NCBI RefSeq assembly: GCF_023667495.1
Contig: NZ_JAMOZL010000001.1
Coordinates: 682,001-746,000 of the forward strand
Length of the DNA: 64,000 nucleotides
Direction of reading: 5' to 3'
Source of the DNA: Dyadobacter sp. MSC1_007
Lineage (GTDB): Bacteria > Bacteroidota > Bacteroidia > Cytophagales > Spirosomataceae
Made by a program: the position numbers and the translations under genes. Each line of letters starts with the position of its first letter. The stretch's first letter is position 1. Positions 45,580 through 52,975 of this stretch are shown here, piece by piece. The notes under the pieces are model-generated. The model was not told the origin of the DNA and made no database searches. It worked only from the letters and a program-made list of their open reading frames with translations.

Positions 45580-46497
45580 TCAAATCATCCATTTCCTTTC
45601 GGTCGTAAAAGAAATGGTGAGCCACATTTCATAGTCGCCTTTGATCTGATCGTATAGTTCCTGCCTGATTTCATCCAATCGGGAAACTGTTGTGCCGGAT
45701 AAACTTTTTGGCAACAAAAAGTCAATTTCAATGGTATAGCTGTTTCCTGTTTTTGCTACCCGGACCCACGAATCCAAAAATTGATATTGCTGGCATATCT
45801 TTTCAGAAGCGTCATGAATTTTGTCTTCTACCTCATCATCAGGGGCAAATTGCAGGAGTTCGCGGATATTTTTCCAAAACGTCTTTGCGGGGATTCGTAA
45901 AAAGACAATGGAGATAATAAAGACCATCGCCGGGTCCAGATAGGGGATCAGGTAGGCGAGCGGGCCCGCTTTCAGAAAGTAACCCAACGAAAGCACAGCT
46001 AAGACGCCAATGCTCAACCAGGCATCCAGCTGCCATTCAGTTGACTCGATGCGCAGATATTCAGAACCCAGCTCGGATGCCTTCTTTTTGAAGAACAGCC
46101 AAAGCAAAAAACACACGATAATGGACGCGATCAAATAGGGTAGGGCTACATCCAGCTCGACGGTTTTGCCTCCATTGATGATGTCAATCACTGACGTGGC
46201 CAGCGAATAAAGGCACAGGAAAATGATGACGGAAGATTGCAGGGTGATCGCAAAAGGCTGGAATTGCGCACGTCCAAAAGGCAGGTTATCGTCGTCGGGC
46301 TTACGAATGAAATTGTTAACCAGCAACGAAACGCCAGACAGGCTCAGGCCAACCATGGAAAAAAGCGCGTCAAATATAATGGACTTCGAATCCCCGGCAA
46401 TCCCCACACCGATGGCCCAGGCAGTCAAGGCCGAGCCGATTGCAATCGAAACCTTGATGAGTTTTCTTTCCCGGATCCTTTTCTGCCGCGAGCTCAT
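45580..46497 (-). CDS. Cation diffusion facilitator family transporter
   Basis: A 305-residue inner-membrane protein with six predicted helices and a cytoplasmic C-terminal domain. Family features include the FDALFSMVGLSLSG helix carrying the metal-site Asp, PFGRAQFQP (the usual HPYGH-like loop, here with the first His changed), and a Q-L-D-A-W motif with the second-helix Asp. It should export divalent metal (Zn, Co, Fe or Mn) by proton antiport. It stands between the second susC and the phytase-like gene on the same strand. The altered loop makes metal specificity uncertain. Confidence 0.85.
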   Translation of the reverse strand: MSSRQKRIRERKLIKVSIAIGSALTAWAIGVGIAGDSKSIIFDALFSMVGLSLSGVSLLVNNFIRKPDDDNLPFGRAQFQPFAITLQSSVIIFLCLYSLATSVIDIINGGKTVELDVALPYLIASIIVCFLLWLFFKKKASELGSEYLRIESTEWQLDAWLSIGVLAVLSLGYFLKAGPLAYLIPYLDPAMVFIISIVFLRIPAKTFWKNIRELLQFAPDDEVEDKIHDASEKICQQYQFLDSWVRVAKTGNSYTIEIDFLLPKSLSGTTVSRLDEIRQELYDQIKGDYEMWLTISFTTERKWMI

Positions 46498-46569
46498 TTA
46501 ACTTAGCATTTTCAGGTTAAAAACCCTGATGACTCATAGATAATTCCAGGAGCAAATCTAATATCAAGA

Positions 46570-47862
46570 TTACCAGAGCGGCTGTTTGAGCTTAATAAAG
46601 TAGATTGTATTCCGATCGACGGCTCCGGTTGCTGGCAGAATCTTGGACATATATGAACCTGTACCGGTCACCCCGAAGTCATCATCATTGGCAACGGCAA
46701 TCGTAGTGGAGTTGATGATCGCAATGCCTTCGGCCTTATCGTGTGGATACAACGATGAAATGTCGGTCATCAGATCAGCCACCAGCGTTTTTGTGACCGG
46801 CACTATGCCGTTGGTTGCCAAAGTTGCAGCATTTTTCAATTGTTCGACGGTTAATCCTCCATACAATTTGCCACCCTCGTCATCAGCCGGATCAGAAATA
46901 TCAGTTGCAGCCGAAAGATCGATTTTATACACTTTTTTGATCACAGAAGCTTTGTTGGCGTTGGTAGCATATTCGCCGTCGCGTTCCAGCACCAGAAAGC
47001 TTGTGTTGCTAATGGCGGCAATTTCACTGTTGGCCTGCAGATTTGCCTTGTCGATCAGATACACATATTGCTTGCTTGTCCCGCTCGCAATATCATACGC
47101 CAAAATACGCGTTACAAGTGAGCCGGAAATTGCTGCCGAAGAGGGATTGTAAAGCGGGAATTGCATGATGCCCACCAAAGTCTTGCCGTCGGGTGTGATG
47201 GTAAGGCCTTCCATGCCGCGGTTCGGTCGGCGTTTCGCAAATACGGACGGAATCTTCCTTCCTCCTTTTCCATTGCCAAAGGGATTGATGCGTTCCAGTG
47301 TTTTACCATTCGCATCGAAATGCACCAGGTGCGGCCCGTACTCGTCGCTCACCCAAAATGTTCCGTCTGCCGCCATTGCCAATCCTTCCGAATCGATTCC
47401 GTCAACACTGTTTGGGAGAATGTTACCCATCACATCCAAAGCCGTTTCGCCGCTGAATCCAAACCCGGCAGGATTAGGCAAGCCGGTAAGTGGCATGCCA
47501 TTCTCATTTTTAAGTTCAATGGTTTTTTCCAATACAAGCTGATCCCCGGTCAACCTGAATTTGCCAATCTGAGGCACAAAGTCGGGCGAGGCGAACACCT
47601 TCGAATTAGCAATATTTCCGTCAATATTCGGGCCGCGGTCCGTCAAAAGGTAAAAAACCATGTGGTCGTTCGGATCCTGAACGATGGCTGAGCCAAAGCC
47701 GCCATTGTTAACCTTCACACCATTTACTTCGGTCAATAATTTTGGATTGGATGCTTCTGCTTTTTCAGGGTAGTTTTCGGTTGGTAACCCGTGGTCTGTG
47801 CAGCTGCTTAAAAGTGCTGTTGCGGTAGCGAGGCTTAGGCAGGAATATAGAAATCTGTTCAT
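46570..47862 (-). CDS. Phytase-like (esterase-like activity) lipoprotein
   Basis: A 430-residue lipoprotein starting at MNRFLYSCLS; the in-frame extension of 16 codons crosses the upstream palindrome and is rejected. Lipobox LSSC (Cys20). The body matches the 'esterase-like activity of phytase' beta-propeller family: FYLLTDRGPNIDG, VDGIDSEGLAMAADGTFWVSDEYGP (quoted as DSEGLAMAADGTFWVSDE), NRGMEGLTITPDGKTLVG and AEGIAIINSTTIAVANDDDFG. It probably hydrolyses a phosphate or carboxylic ester at the surface. A 12-bp palindrome lies directly upstream. Confidence 0.82.
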   Translation of the reverse strand: MNRFLYSCLSLATATALLSSCTDHGLPTENYPEKAEASNPKLLTEVNGVKVNNGGFGSAIVQDPNDHMVFYLLTDRGPNIDGNIANSKVFASPDFVPQIGKFRLTGDQLVLEKTIELKNENGMPLTGLPNPAGFGFSGETALDVMGNILPNSVDGIDSEGLAMAADGTFWVSDEYGPHLVHFDANGKTLERINPFGNGKGGRKIPSVFAKRRPNRGMEGLTITPDGKTLVGIMQFPLYNPSSAAISGSLVTRILAYDIASGTSKQYVYLIDKANLQANSEIAAISNTSFLVLERDGEYATNANKASVIKKVYKIDLSAATDISDPADDEGGKLYGGLTVEQLKNAATLATNGIVPVTKTLVADLMTDISSLYPHDKAEGIAIINSTTIAVANDDDFGVTGTGSYMSKILPATGAVDRNTIYFIKLKQPLW

Positions 47863-47878
47863 TTTTGCAAAGTTTAGT

Positions 47879-47911
47879 TTTGGTAAAACTACGGCTGGCA
47901 GTTTTACCAAA
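47879..47911. promoter_or_regulatory. Palindromic operator upstream of the phytase-like gene
   Basis: Arms tttggtaaaact (47879-47890) and agttttaccaaa (47900-47911) are perfect over 12 bp with a 9-nt spacer. It starts 17 nt upstream of the ATG at 47862, in the promoter zone. The stem is AT-rich and lacks a T-run, so a protein-binding site is more likely than a terminator. The TGGTAAAA half-site recurs in the operator at 9735-9780 in the opposite orientation. Confidence 0.6.
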
Positions 47912-47982
47912 TCATTAATTTGCAGTTACTTATGTGATGGGTATGTTAAAAGTGCTCAAATCCGGATTCCATGGAAAACCTC

Positions 47983-48087
47983 CTAGGCGAATTGTTTTCT
48001 GAAAAAATCGGGTGAATAACCAGTGTGATTTTTAAAAAAGCGGATGAAATAAGAAGGGTCTTCAAGTTTGGTTTTACCTTGTAAGCT
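47983..48087 (-). pseudogene. C-terminal relic of an AraC-family regulator
   Basis: The minus strand from about 48063 to the TAG at 47983 reads EDPSYFIRFFKNHTGYSP then DFFRKQFA and stop, the exact C-terminal pattern of AraC helix-turn-helix domains (FEDPSYFIRFFKKHTG.TP..FRK). The frame is open only back to 48087 and the upstream codons (LQGKTKL) do not match the family, so at least 90% of the gene is gone. It lies in the 326-bp gap between the phytase-like and MNT-HEPN genes; apart from the palindrome I see nothing else in the gap. Confidence 0.8.
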
Positions 48088-48188
48088 CTAAACTGCATTA
48101 GACCCACAGTAACATTTTTTTGCCTAGTTTGCATTGTAAACCAGGCTTCACTCGTCTTTTAAACCATACAAAAACCATCACACACAAC

Positions 48189-49043
48189 ATGAAAATCACT
48201 CTCACCCACCTCCCACAAACCAAACAAGACCAATTAAAAGCTCTCACAAACATAATCCTCGAAAAAGTCCCGGCCGAAATGATCATTCTCTTTGGCAGCT
48301 ATGCGCGGGGTGACTGGGTGGAGGATTATCAGGAGAAATATGAGTATGTAAGCGATTTCGATATTCTGATCATCACTAAAGACCGACATACAGCCAAGCA
48401 AGGCAAAAAATCTAGGGAGTTGGAAAAGGAACTGATGGCCAATGAGGATATCACGCGGACTAGCATTATCTACCACAGCATTGGCTTCGTAAATGACAAG
48501 ATCGAACGGAATTACTACTTTTTTGTCGATATTTTGAAAGAGGGGATTTTGCTTTTTGATTCTGGAAAATTCAGCTTGTCTGAGCCGAAAAACCTTAATT
48601 CAGCGCAACGGGTGGAGAAATCAACTGAGGAATTTGAGCATTGGTCTGAGAGTGCGAGTCGATTTTTAGAAACCGCTTACATCCAGATTGAAAAAACTTG
48701 GTTTAAAGAAGCAGCTTTTTTGCTTCATCAAGCTACGGAAAGATATTATGCCGCCATCCTTTTGGTTTTCACCGACTACAAACCCAAAATCCACGACATC
48801 GAGATATTAGGAGCCCAGGTCGCAAAACTTCATCCGGACTTCGGGACCGTTTTTCCAATGACGACGCCTGAGGAGGGGCGACTGTTTGTACTTCTGAAAA
48901 AGGCTTACATCGATGCGAGGTATAACAAGCATTACAAGATTGAAAAAGCGGAATTGGAATACTTGGGAAGCCGGGTTGCGCTGCTGAAAGAGTTGACGGA
49001 AAGGATTTGCAGGGAGCGAATTGCGCAGTTTGCAATTGAGTAG
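48189..49043 (+). CDS. Fused MNT nucleotidyltransferase and HEPN protein
   Basis: A 284-residue protein starting at MKITLTHLPQ. The N-terminal minimal nucleotidyltransferase domain (about 15-110) has LFGSYARGDW (GS motif) and VSDFDILI (catalytic DxD). The C-terminal HEPN domain (about 150-275) has LLHQATERYYAAIL and YIDARYNKHY, the PF05168-type ARY block; R-Y-N-K-H is one residue shorter than the usual Rx4-6H RNase motif. In split MNT/HEPN toxin-antitoxin pairs the nucleotidyltransferase AMPylates the HEPN toxin; here both are in one chain and no partner gene is adjacent. It follows the AraC relic, suggesting insertion. Confidence 0.88.
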   Translation: MKITLTHLPQTKQDQLKALTNIILEKVPAEMIILFGSYARGDWVEDYQEKYEYVSDFDILIITKDRHTAKQGKKSRELEKELMANEDITRTSIIYHSIGFVNDKIERNYYFFVDILKEGILLFDSGKFSLSEPKNLNSAQRVEKSTEEFEHWSESASRFLETAYIQIEKTWFKEAAFLLHQATERYYAAILLVFTDYKPKIHDIEILGAQVAKLHPDFGTVFPMTTPEEGRLFVLLKKAYIDARYNKHYKIEKAELEYLGSRVALLKELTERICRERIAQFAIE

Positions 49044-49098
49044 CGCTTCTAGTTAAATTACGTTAAAACACGGTTCTGAATATCGATTGATTTCGCAC

Positions 49099-49130
49099 GA
49101 AGTATAACTTGCACAAGTAAATTATACTTC
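49099..49130. repeat. Nested palindrome upstream of the LptA-like gene
   Basis: Outer arms gaagtataa (49099-49107) and ttatacttc (49122-49130) are perfect over 9 bp; the spacer contains a second palindrome cttg-ca-caag (49108-49117). It is 19 nt before the ATG at 49149. It could be an operator or a 5' UTR hairpin. Confidence 0.45.
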
Positions 49131-49148
49131 ACTTAACCGGTTTAAACC

Positions 49149-49523
49149 ATGTTAAAGCCATTCGGAATACTTGTGATCTTTTTTGCAATTGGCTTATCTC
49201 ACCTTTGCATTGGGCAGAAAATCAAACCAAAAGCGAGCCGTAACGGCAAGGAGGATCTTCGAAACGAAACGGCAAACATTACCGCGGATAAAATAATCTC
49301 TGACGGTCAGACCATCACATATACTGGCAATGTCTCAGTCACTACGAAGAAAATAACAGCACGAAAAGCAGAGAAAGCTATTCTCGATCGGAGAACGAAC
49401 AAAATTACGATTTGGGGCAGCAAGAATTTTATTTCAAAATGCAAGACAGTTTGTGAAGACGTAAAATCTCCCGAGGACCGTGTCGAATATGTGTTGGGCT
49501 CAGGACTAGTTAGGGTGTATTGA
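49149..49523 (+). CDS. LptA/OstA-like periplasmic protein
   Basis: A 124-residue exported protein with a signal peptide (ending CIGQ). The mature part resembles the OstA/LptA beta-jellyroll: NITADKIISDGQTITYTGNV, then VTTKKITARKAEKAILDRRT and ITIWGSKNF. LptA bridges lipopolysaccharide across the periplasm, but this copy is short, stands alone and has unusual Cys pairs (CKTVCED) near the end. A specialised or non-LPS role is possible. Confidence 0.6.
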   Translation: MLKPFGILVIFFAIGLSHLCIGQKIKPKASRNGKEDLRNETANITADKIISDGQTITYTGNVSVTTKKITARKAEKAILDRRTNKITIWGSKNFISKCKTVCEDVKSPEDRVEYVLGSGLVRVY

Positions 49524-49615
49524 TCTGGGTTTTGTTATTCAGAATAAATTTTTCTGGATAAGTTTTTTTGTCATTGCAAGAGCCGCAAATGACTAGCAAG
49601 AGCAATACAAAGCGT

Positions 49616-49915
49616 TCAATTTTTGAACTGGGAAAGGCAAAATATAATAAGTGAGCCGCATATAAGCCACCCCAAGGCATCGACGAGAATACGTCCTTTC
49701 ACAGATGTACTCTCCCCCATAATCGCACTAGAAAACGCTGCGGTTCCCCCCAAGCCAGCAGAAGTCAATTCTCTTTTGGTGAGTAACTTGAACAGCATAA
49801 CGATAGAGTTTTGAAAGCAAATTCCAGCAAAAAGTAGATATAAGAAGTTTCCCATCTGCGCACGGAAGGTATGGTTGTATTCCTCGGAAAGATAATCAAA
49901 AATTCCGACGCGCAA
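49616..49915 (-). CDS. Small membrane protein of unknown function
   Basis: A 99-residue product with two predicted membrane helices (about 22-45 and 78-95) separated by a basic, Gly/Ser-rich loop. The start is uncertain: a TTG at 49915 overlaps the upstream DUF4468 gene by 20 nt and keeps the protein-like FDYLSEEYNHT segment; ATG at 49855 gives 79 residues. It may be co-translated with the upstream gene. No family recognised. Confidence 0.5.
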   Translation of the reverse strand: MRVGIFDYLSEEYNHTFRAQMGNFLYLLFAGICFQNSIVMLFKLLTKRELTSAGLGGTAAFSSAIMGESTSVKGRILVDALGWLICGSLIIFCLSQFKN

Positions 49916-50402
49916 TCGTCGGGCCTTCCGACGTCACGTATTCTCGAAGACCATCCTCGATCTCCGAAAACCGCTTTGATACAGCCTCGCAGACTTCACG
50001 ATCTACCGAAAAGTCGTAGGCAGTTGCAGCGTCATAGAAGTTGTATAGCCGACCCATCAGCTGTAACCCATCGATTGTGCACTTATATTTTTTTTCCTTA
50101 ATATCGATCGTGACGGTAAACATCATTGATTTATACCTCCCATAGGGCAGGTCGGCCGTGGTCTTATATTTGATCTGGCCACCTGCCACATCATACACCT
50201 GAATCATTTTATAATAATCGGGGTATTTCCTTTTAATCCAGGACCGGGCAGATTGAAACATCTCCGATTTAGGTTTTCCAGTGGTCACAACGGACTCTTT
50301 GCCGATTTTAGAAGTTCCAGGGAGAAATGGGATTGTGCGCTGCGCACTACAATTGGAAATTATTAAGAAGGGCAGAATGAGGTAAGGTAAAAATTTCAAC
50401 AT
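49896..50402 (-). CDS. DUF4468 lipoprotein
   Basis: A 168-residue lipoprotein with lipobox ISNC (Cys18). The domain begins EMFQSARSWIKRKYPDYYKMIQ and continues VAGGQIKYKTTADLP, matching DUF4468 (TBP-like fold), common in Bacteroidota and of unknown function. It overlaps the small membrane-protein gene downstream. Confidence 0.75.
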   Translation of the reverse strand: MLKFLPYLILPFLIISNCSAQRTIPFLPGTSKIGKESVVTTGKPKSEMFQSARSWIKRKYPDYYKMIQVYDVAGGQIKYKTTADLPYGRYKSMMFTVTIDIKEKKYKCTIDGLQLMGRLYNFYDAATAYDFSVDREVCEAVSKRFSEIEDGLREYVTSEGPTIARRNF

Positions 50403-50624
50403 CTGATTGAGGATAGATAATAACGGTCAGTAATCTTACCACAATCCAATCAAATGTCAAAATAGTTTTTTATCCACTTTGGCTCCACCGCGGATTTCTT
50501 GGTCGCCAGACGCACCTTTATTTTAAAAATTTGCGACTTCCATACAACCGTTTGAGCAAATTAATGCCTCTCTGTTAAAAGAAGCTGATGCGACATCATC
50601 ACTAAAACGGCTCACTTGAATGTA

Positions 50625-51860
50625 ATGCTGAAAACCTTTACCCCGATTTTGCTTTTTACATTGCTGGCGATGCCTTTGCGCGCCCAGGATACGACATCGA
50701 TTACATTTTCCGAGGAAGCAATCAAGCTCGAAGATCAGCGCTTTGTCGATCGGTACGAAAATGTCTTCATGACTAAAATTCCTACAAAAAGGATATTTAA
50801 GCTCGGGTATACCGCAACAGCTTACAAAGGAATAGGACTTACCGCCGCATTCGAATACAAAGTTTTTCCCTTCTTGTCCTTCGAAGCGGCCATTTATTCA
50901 AGGACTGCACATGAGGGCGACGGTATTTACCTGGAGCGTGTTTTCAGGCAGCTAAGCGGCCGAAATTTATTTGCAAGTGCTGGTAGTCGCTGGTACCCGA
51001 ACATGACGCGCAGGATCGCACGGCAGCAAAGTGCCAATAACTTTACGGGAAGTTATGTGTCTCTTTTATATGAAAGATCACTAGGTGCTATTCAATACGG
51101 GCATGTAAGGGACCATTTTAGTCTGACTTACGGTTTCCAAAGCCGTTTTTTAACAAGTGGTTTTCTTGATTTTTCTTTGGGCCTGTACTATCTAAGGCCA
51201 CATGTTGAGTGGTACCCGTCAAGTACACCAGCGACGATTGAGTTTCGGGTTAATAATCTCGTATTCGCGTCGCGATCATTGATTGGCCTTGCCTTTGGAG
51301 ATTGGGGAAGAACCAATATTGGGCCCTTGTGCGATGTGCTCCATTGCGACTATTTGGTCAGACAACATTTCAAAGTCAGATTGCCAGAAGTGAATATTGG
51401 TTTGCGAAACCAGTCATTCCGTGTTGAAATCGGATATGAGAGAAAAGTTGGGAATAGTCCATTCTCATTGAATCTGAACATCCGGAATGGTACAGAGCGG
51501 TCAAAATCATACTTTGACATTTTAACTTTACTTGGAAGAACAGAAGTACAAGCGCAACTAAGATATTATTATCTTCAGAAAAGCCAGGTTAGAACAGGGA
51601 AGGCGTCAGATAACCTCTCGGGTCTATACGTTGGAGCCCATTTCGGATACCGGTGGGACTATGAGCGTTATAACGGCCGGGAAAAATATTCAAGCCGAAG
51701 TCCAGTAGCCGGAATATCAATAGGGTATCAGCAACGCCTGTTTCACAAATTGTACTTCGATTCAGCAGTCAGCCTTTCTGGTTTTAGCTATGTCAAAAAT
51801 GTTGTAAAGGTTAGGTATGACGAGTTAAATGCCCGGGCGGGTGTTGGCTTTGCTTTTTGA
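50625..51860 (+). CDS. Outer-membrane beta-barrel protein with internal duplication
   Basis: A 411-residue exported protein starting at MLKTFTP (ATG 50625; a TTG three codons upstream is less likely). The signal peptide ends at LRAQD. The mature part alternates hydrophobic and polar residues and ends in VGFAF, a typical barrel C-terminus. Two segments look homologous: RWYPNMTRR...SANNFTGSYVSLLYER (about 130-165) and RYYYLQKSQ...SDNLSGLYVGAHFGYR (about 305-345). No pore or enzyme family is recognised. It is followed 12 nt later by a long inverted repeat. Confidence 0.7.
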   Translation: MLKTFTPILLFTLLAMPLRAQDTTSITFSEEAIKLEDQRFVDRYENVFMTKIPTKRIFKLGYTATAYKGIGLTAAFEYKVFPFLSFEAAIYSRTAHEGDGIYLERVFRQLSGRNLFASAGSRWYPNMTRRIARQQSANNFTGSYVSLLYERSLGAIQYGHVRDHFSLTYGFQSRFLTSGFLDFSLGLYYLRPHVEWYPSSTPATIEFRVNNLVFASRSLIGLAFGDWGRTNIGPLCDVLHCDYLVRQHFKVRLPEVNIGLRNQSFRVEIGYERKVGNSPFSLNLNIRNGTERSKSYFDILTLLGRTEVQAQLRYYYLQKSQVRTGKASDNLSGLYVGAHFGYRWDYERYNGREKYSSRSPVAGISIGYQQRLFHKLYFDSAVSLSGFSYVKNVVKVRYDELNARAGVGFAF

Positions 51861-51872
51861 TATAAGAAGTCC

Positions 51873-51919
51873 GACACTGTATTTCGTAACCCGATAGCGA
51901 AATGACGAAATACAGTGTC
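51873..51919. promoter_or_regulatory. Inverted repeat UAS-1: candidate sigma-54 enhancer site (or terminator)
   Basis: Arms gacactgtatttcgt (51873-51887) and acgaaatacagtgtc (51905-51919) are perfect over 15 bp. Inner TATTT and AAATA are 23 nt apart. The repeat ends 52 bp before the -24 element at 51972. Because it also starts 12 nt after a stop codon and is followed by tttttt, it may additionally terminate the upstream transcript. See the two related repeats at 55644 and 58567. Confidence 0.6.
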
Positions 51920-51971
51920 TTTTTTAAAGTGATGGTTTAATGTTTTGCTTGATAATGATCATCTTACGTTT

Positions 51972-51987
51972 TGGTACGGGTATTGAC
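51972..51987 (+). promoter_or_regulatory. Sigma-54 promoter of the unknown-family gene
   Basis: TGGTAC-gggta-TTGAC fits the TGGCAC-N5-TTGCW pattern of -24/-12 promoters with the GG and TTG conserved. It is 30 bp upstream of the ATG at 52018. Confidence 0.6.
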
Positions 51988-52017
51988 TCTCCGTGAGCAT
52001 CCTATCCAAAACTCAAC

Positions 52018-52884
52018 ATGATGAATCGCCAATCCCCAATGGACGATGAGACGCGCACAATGCTGCGCTCCTTATCGCAGGCCATCGCGCTGCTCCGTGA
52101 AACTGACTTTACACCTGGTTTTGCCTCCGAAGAAAATGCCTCTCTGCTACAACTACTGGGAATTCGGGCCGGAGCTGCGGAAGCCGTTACTGCAAGCGTG
52201 CCGCAACAGGTTTCCAGATGGCGCGACATTGTTTCCCAAAACGGCATTGAAGCACTGAAAAACCTGTTTTCCCAAAGCCGCGTTATTCCTTTTTCCGACT
52301 GGACCGGTGTGCACCATGCGGCCGACCTGTGGTATGGCCTCCTGGCAGATGTAATCCGACCAATGGCGCGTAACGACTGGGAATTCATTTTCTACCTCGG
52401 CAACCCTGCCAACCGTCATTTTTTCGATGTAGACGAAATCCTGGATGTAATGGGCAGCTTTACCCGCAACGGTAATGTCACCCTCGCGCTGGACGAAAGG
52501 GAAGCGTGGGGAGTGTGGTCGGTGCTGTTCGGAGGGAAAGACCTTCCGGAGTTTGGCATGCAGGATCCCGATGCCAAAGGACGATACCGGGCTCTGTTTC
52601 AAACGTTGGATATCCGCCGCCTTATTATCTATTCCGAAACCCATGCGGCGCTGGTCATGCAGAATACCTATTTCGAGATCGCCCGGCCTCCTGTTCCTGC
52701 GGATATGCACCATGAACACGAGCGCGACAATTTCATCGAAGGCTACGCATTAGGACTGAAAACTGGCATGGAACCGGCACAATGCCTCATACTGGGTATT
52801 GCCACGGCGGGCTCGATCTCCGGTGCACAACCAGCGAAAGCGGCGGTAAGGGACTTTTTGTCCGGGTGGCTGAATGGCATTTAA
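52018..52884 (+). CDS. Unrecognised cytoplasmic protein, paralogue of the 60809-61831 product
   Basis: A 288-residue soluble protein without signal peptide or membrane helix. I recognise no family. It shares with the 60809-61831 product the blocks FSDWTGVHHAADLWYGLL/FHDWASLSGASDLWNSLL, then IRPM/IRPV, EFIFYLG, FDVDEI/FQVEEA, VTLALDEREAW/VTIALDEDEAI and RDNFIEGYALGL/REHFIEGFCMGL. Its own sigma-54-type promoter and inverted repeat lie upstream. It is followed 91 nt later by the three-GAF sigma-54 activator; the paralogue is likewise next to a GAF-type activator. The pairing suggests a sensor or effector working with the activator. Confidence 0.75.
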   Translation: MMNRQSPMDDETRTMLRSLSQAIALLRETDFTPGFASEENASLLQLLGIRAGAAEAVTASVPQQVSRWRDIVSQNGIEALKNLFSQSRVIPFSDWTGVHHAADLWYGLLADVIRPMARNDWEFIFYLGNPANRHFFDVDEILDVMGSFTRNGNVTLALDEREAWGVWSVLFGGKDLPEFGMQDPDAKGRYRALFQTLDIRRLIIYSETHAALVMQNTYFEIARPPVPADMHHEHERDNFIEGYALGLKTGMEPAQCLILGIATAGSISGAQPAKAAVRDFLSGWLNGI

Positions 52885-52975
52885 ACTTTTGCACGTCTAC
52901 TTTTATTAAATTCAGCTACTGTTACGCGGCACGGCACTTTCGCCGCGAACGGACAGTTCAACGACCACATCAACG

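Noticed and set aside
47946..48134. A 62-codon minus-strand frame between the phytase-like and MNT-HEPN genes
   Set aside because: The recognisable AraC C-terminus is in a different frame of the same strand and stops at 47983; the longer frame is meaningless.
52920..52975. A GG-N10-GC match upstream of the three-GAF activator as a possible sigma-54 promoter
   Set aside because: The -12 element lacks TTG and the region is GC-rich; much weaker than the three promoters reported.
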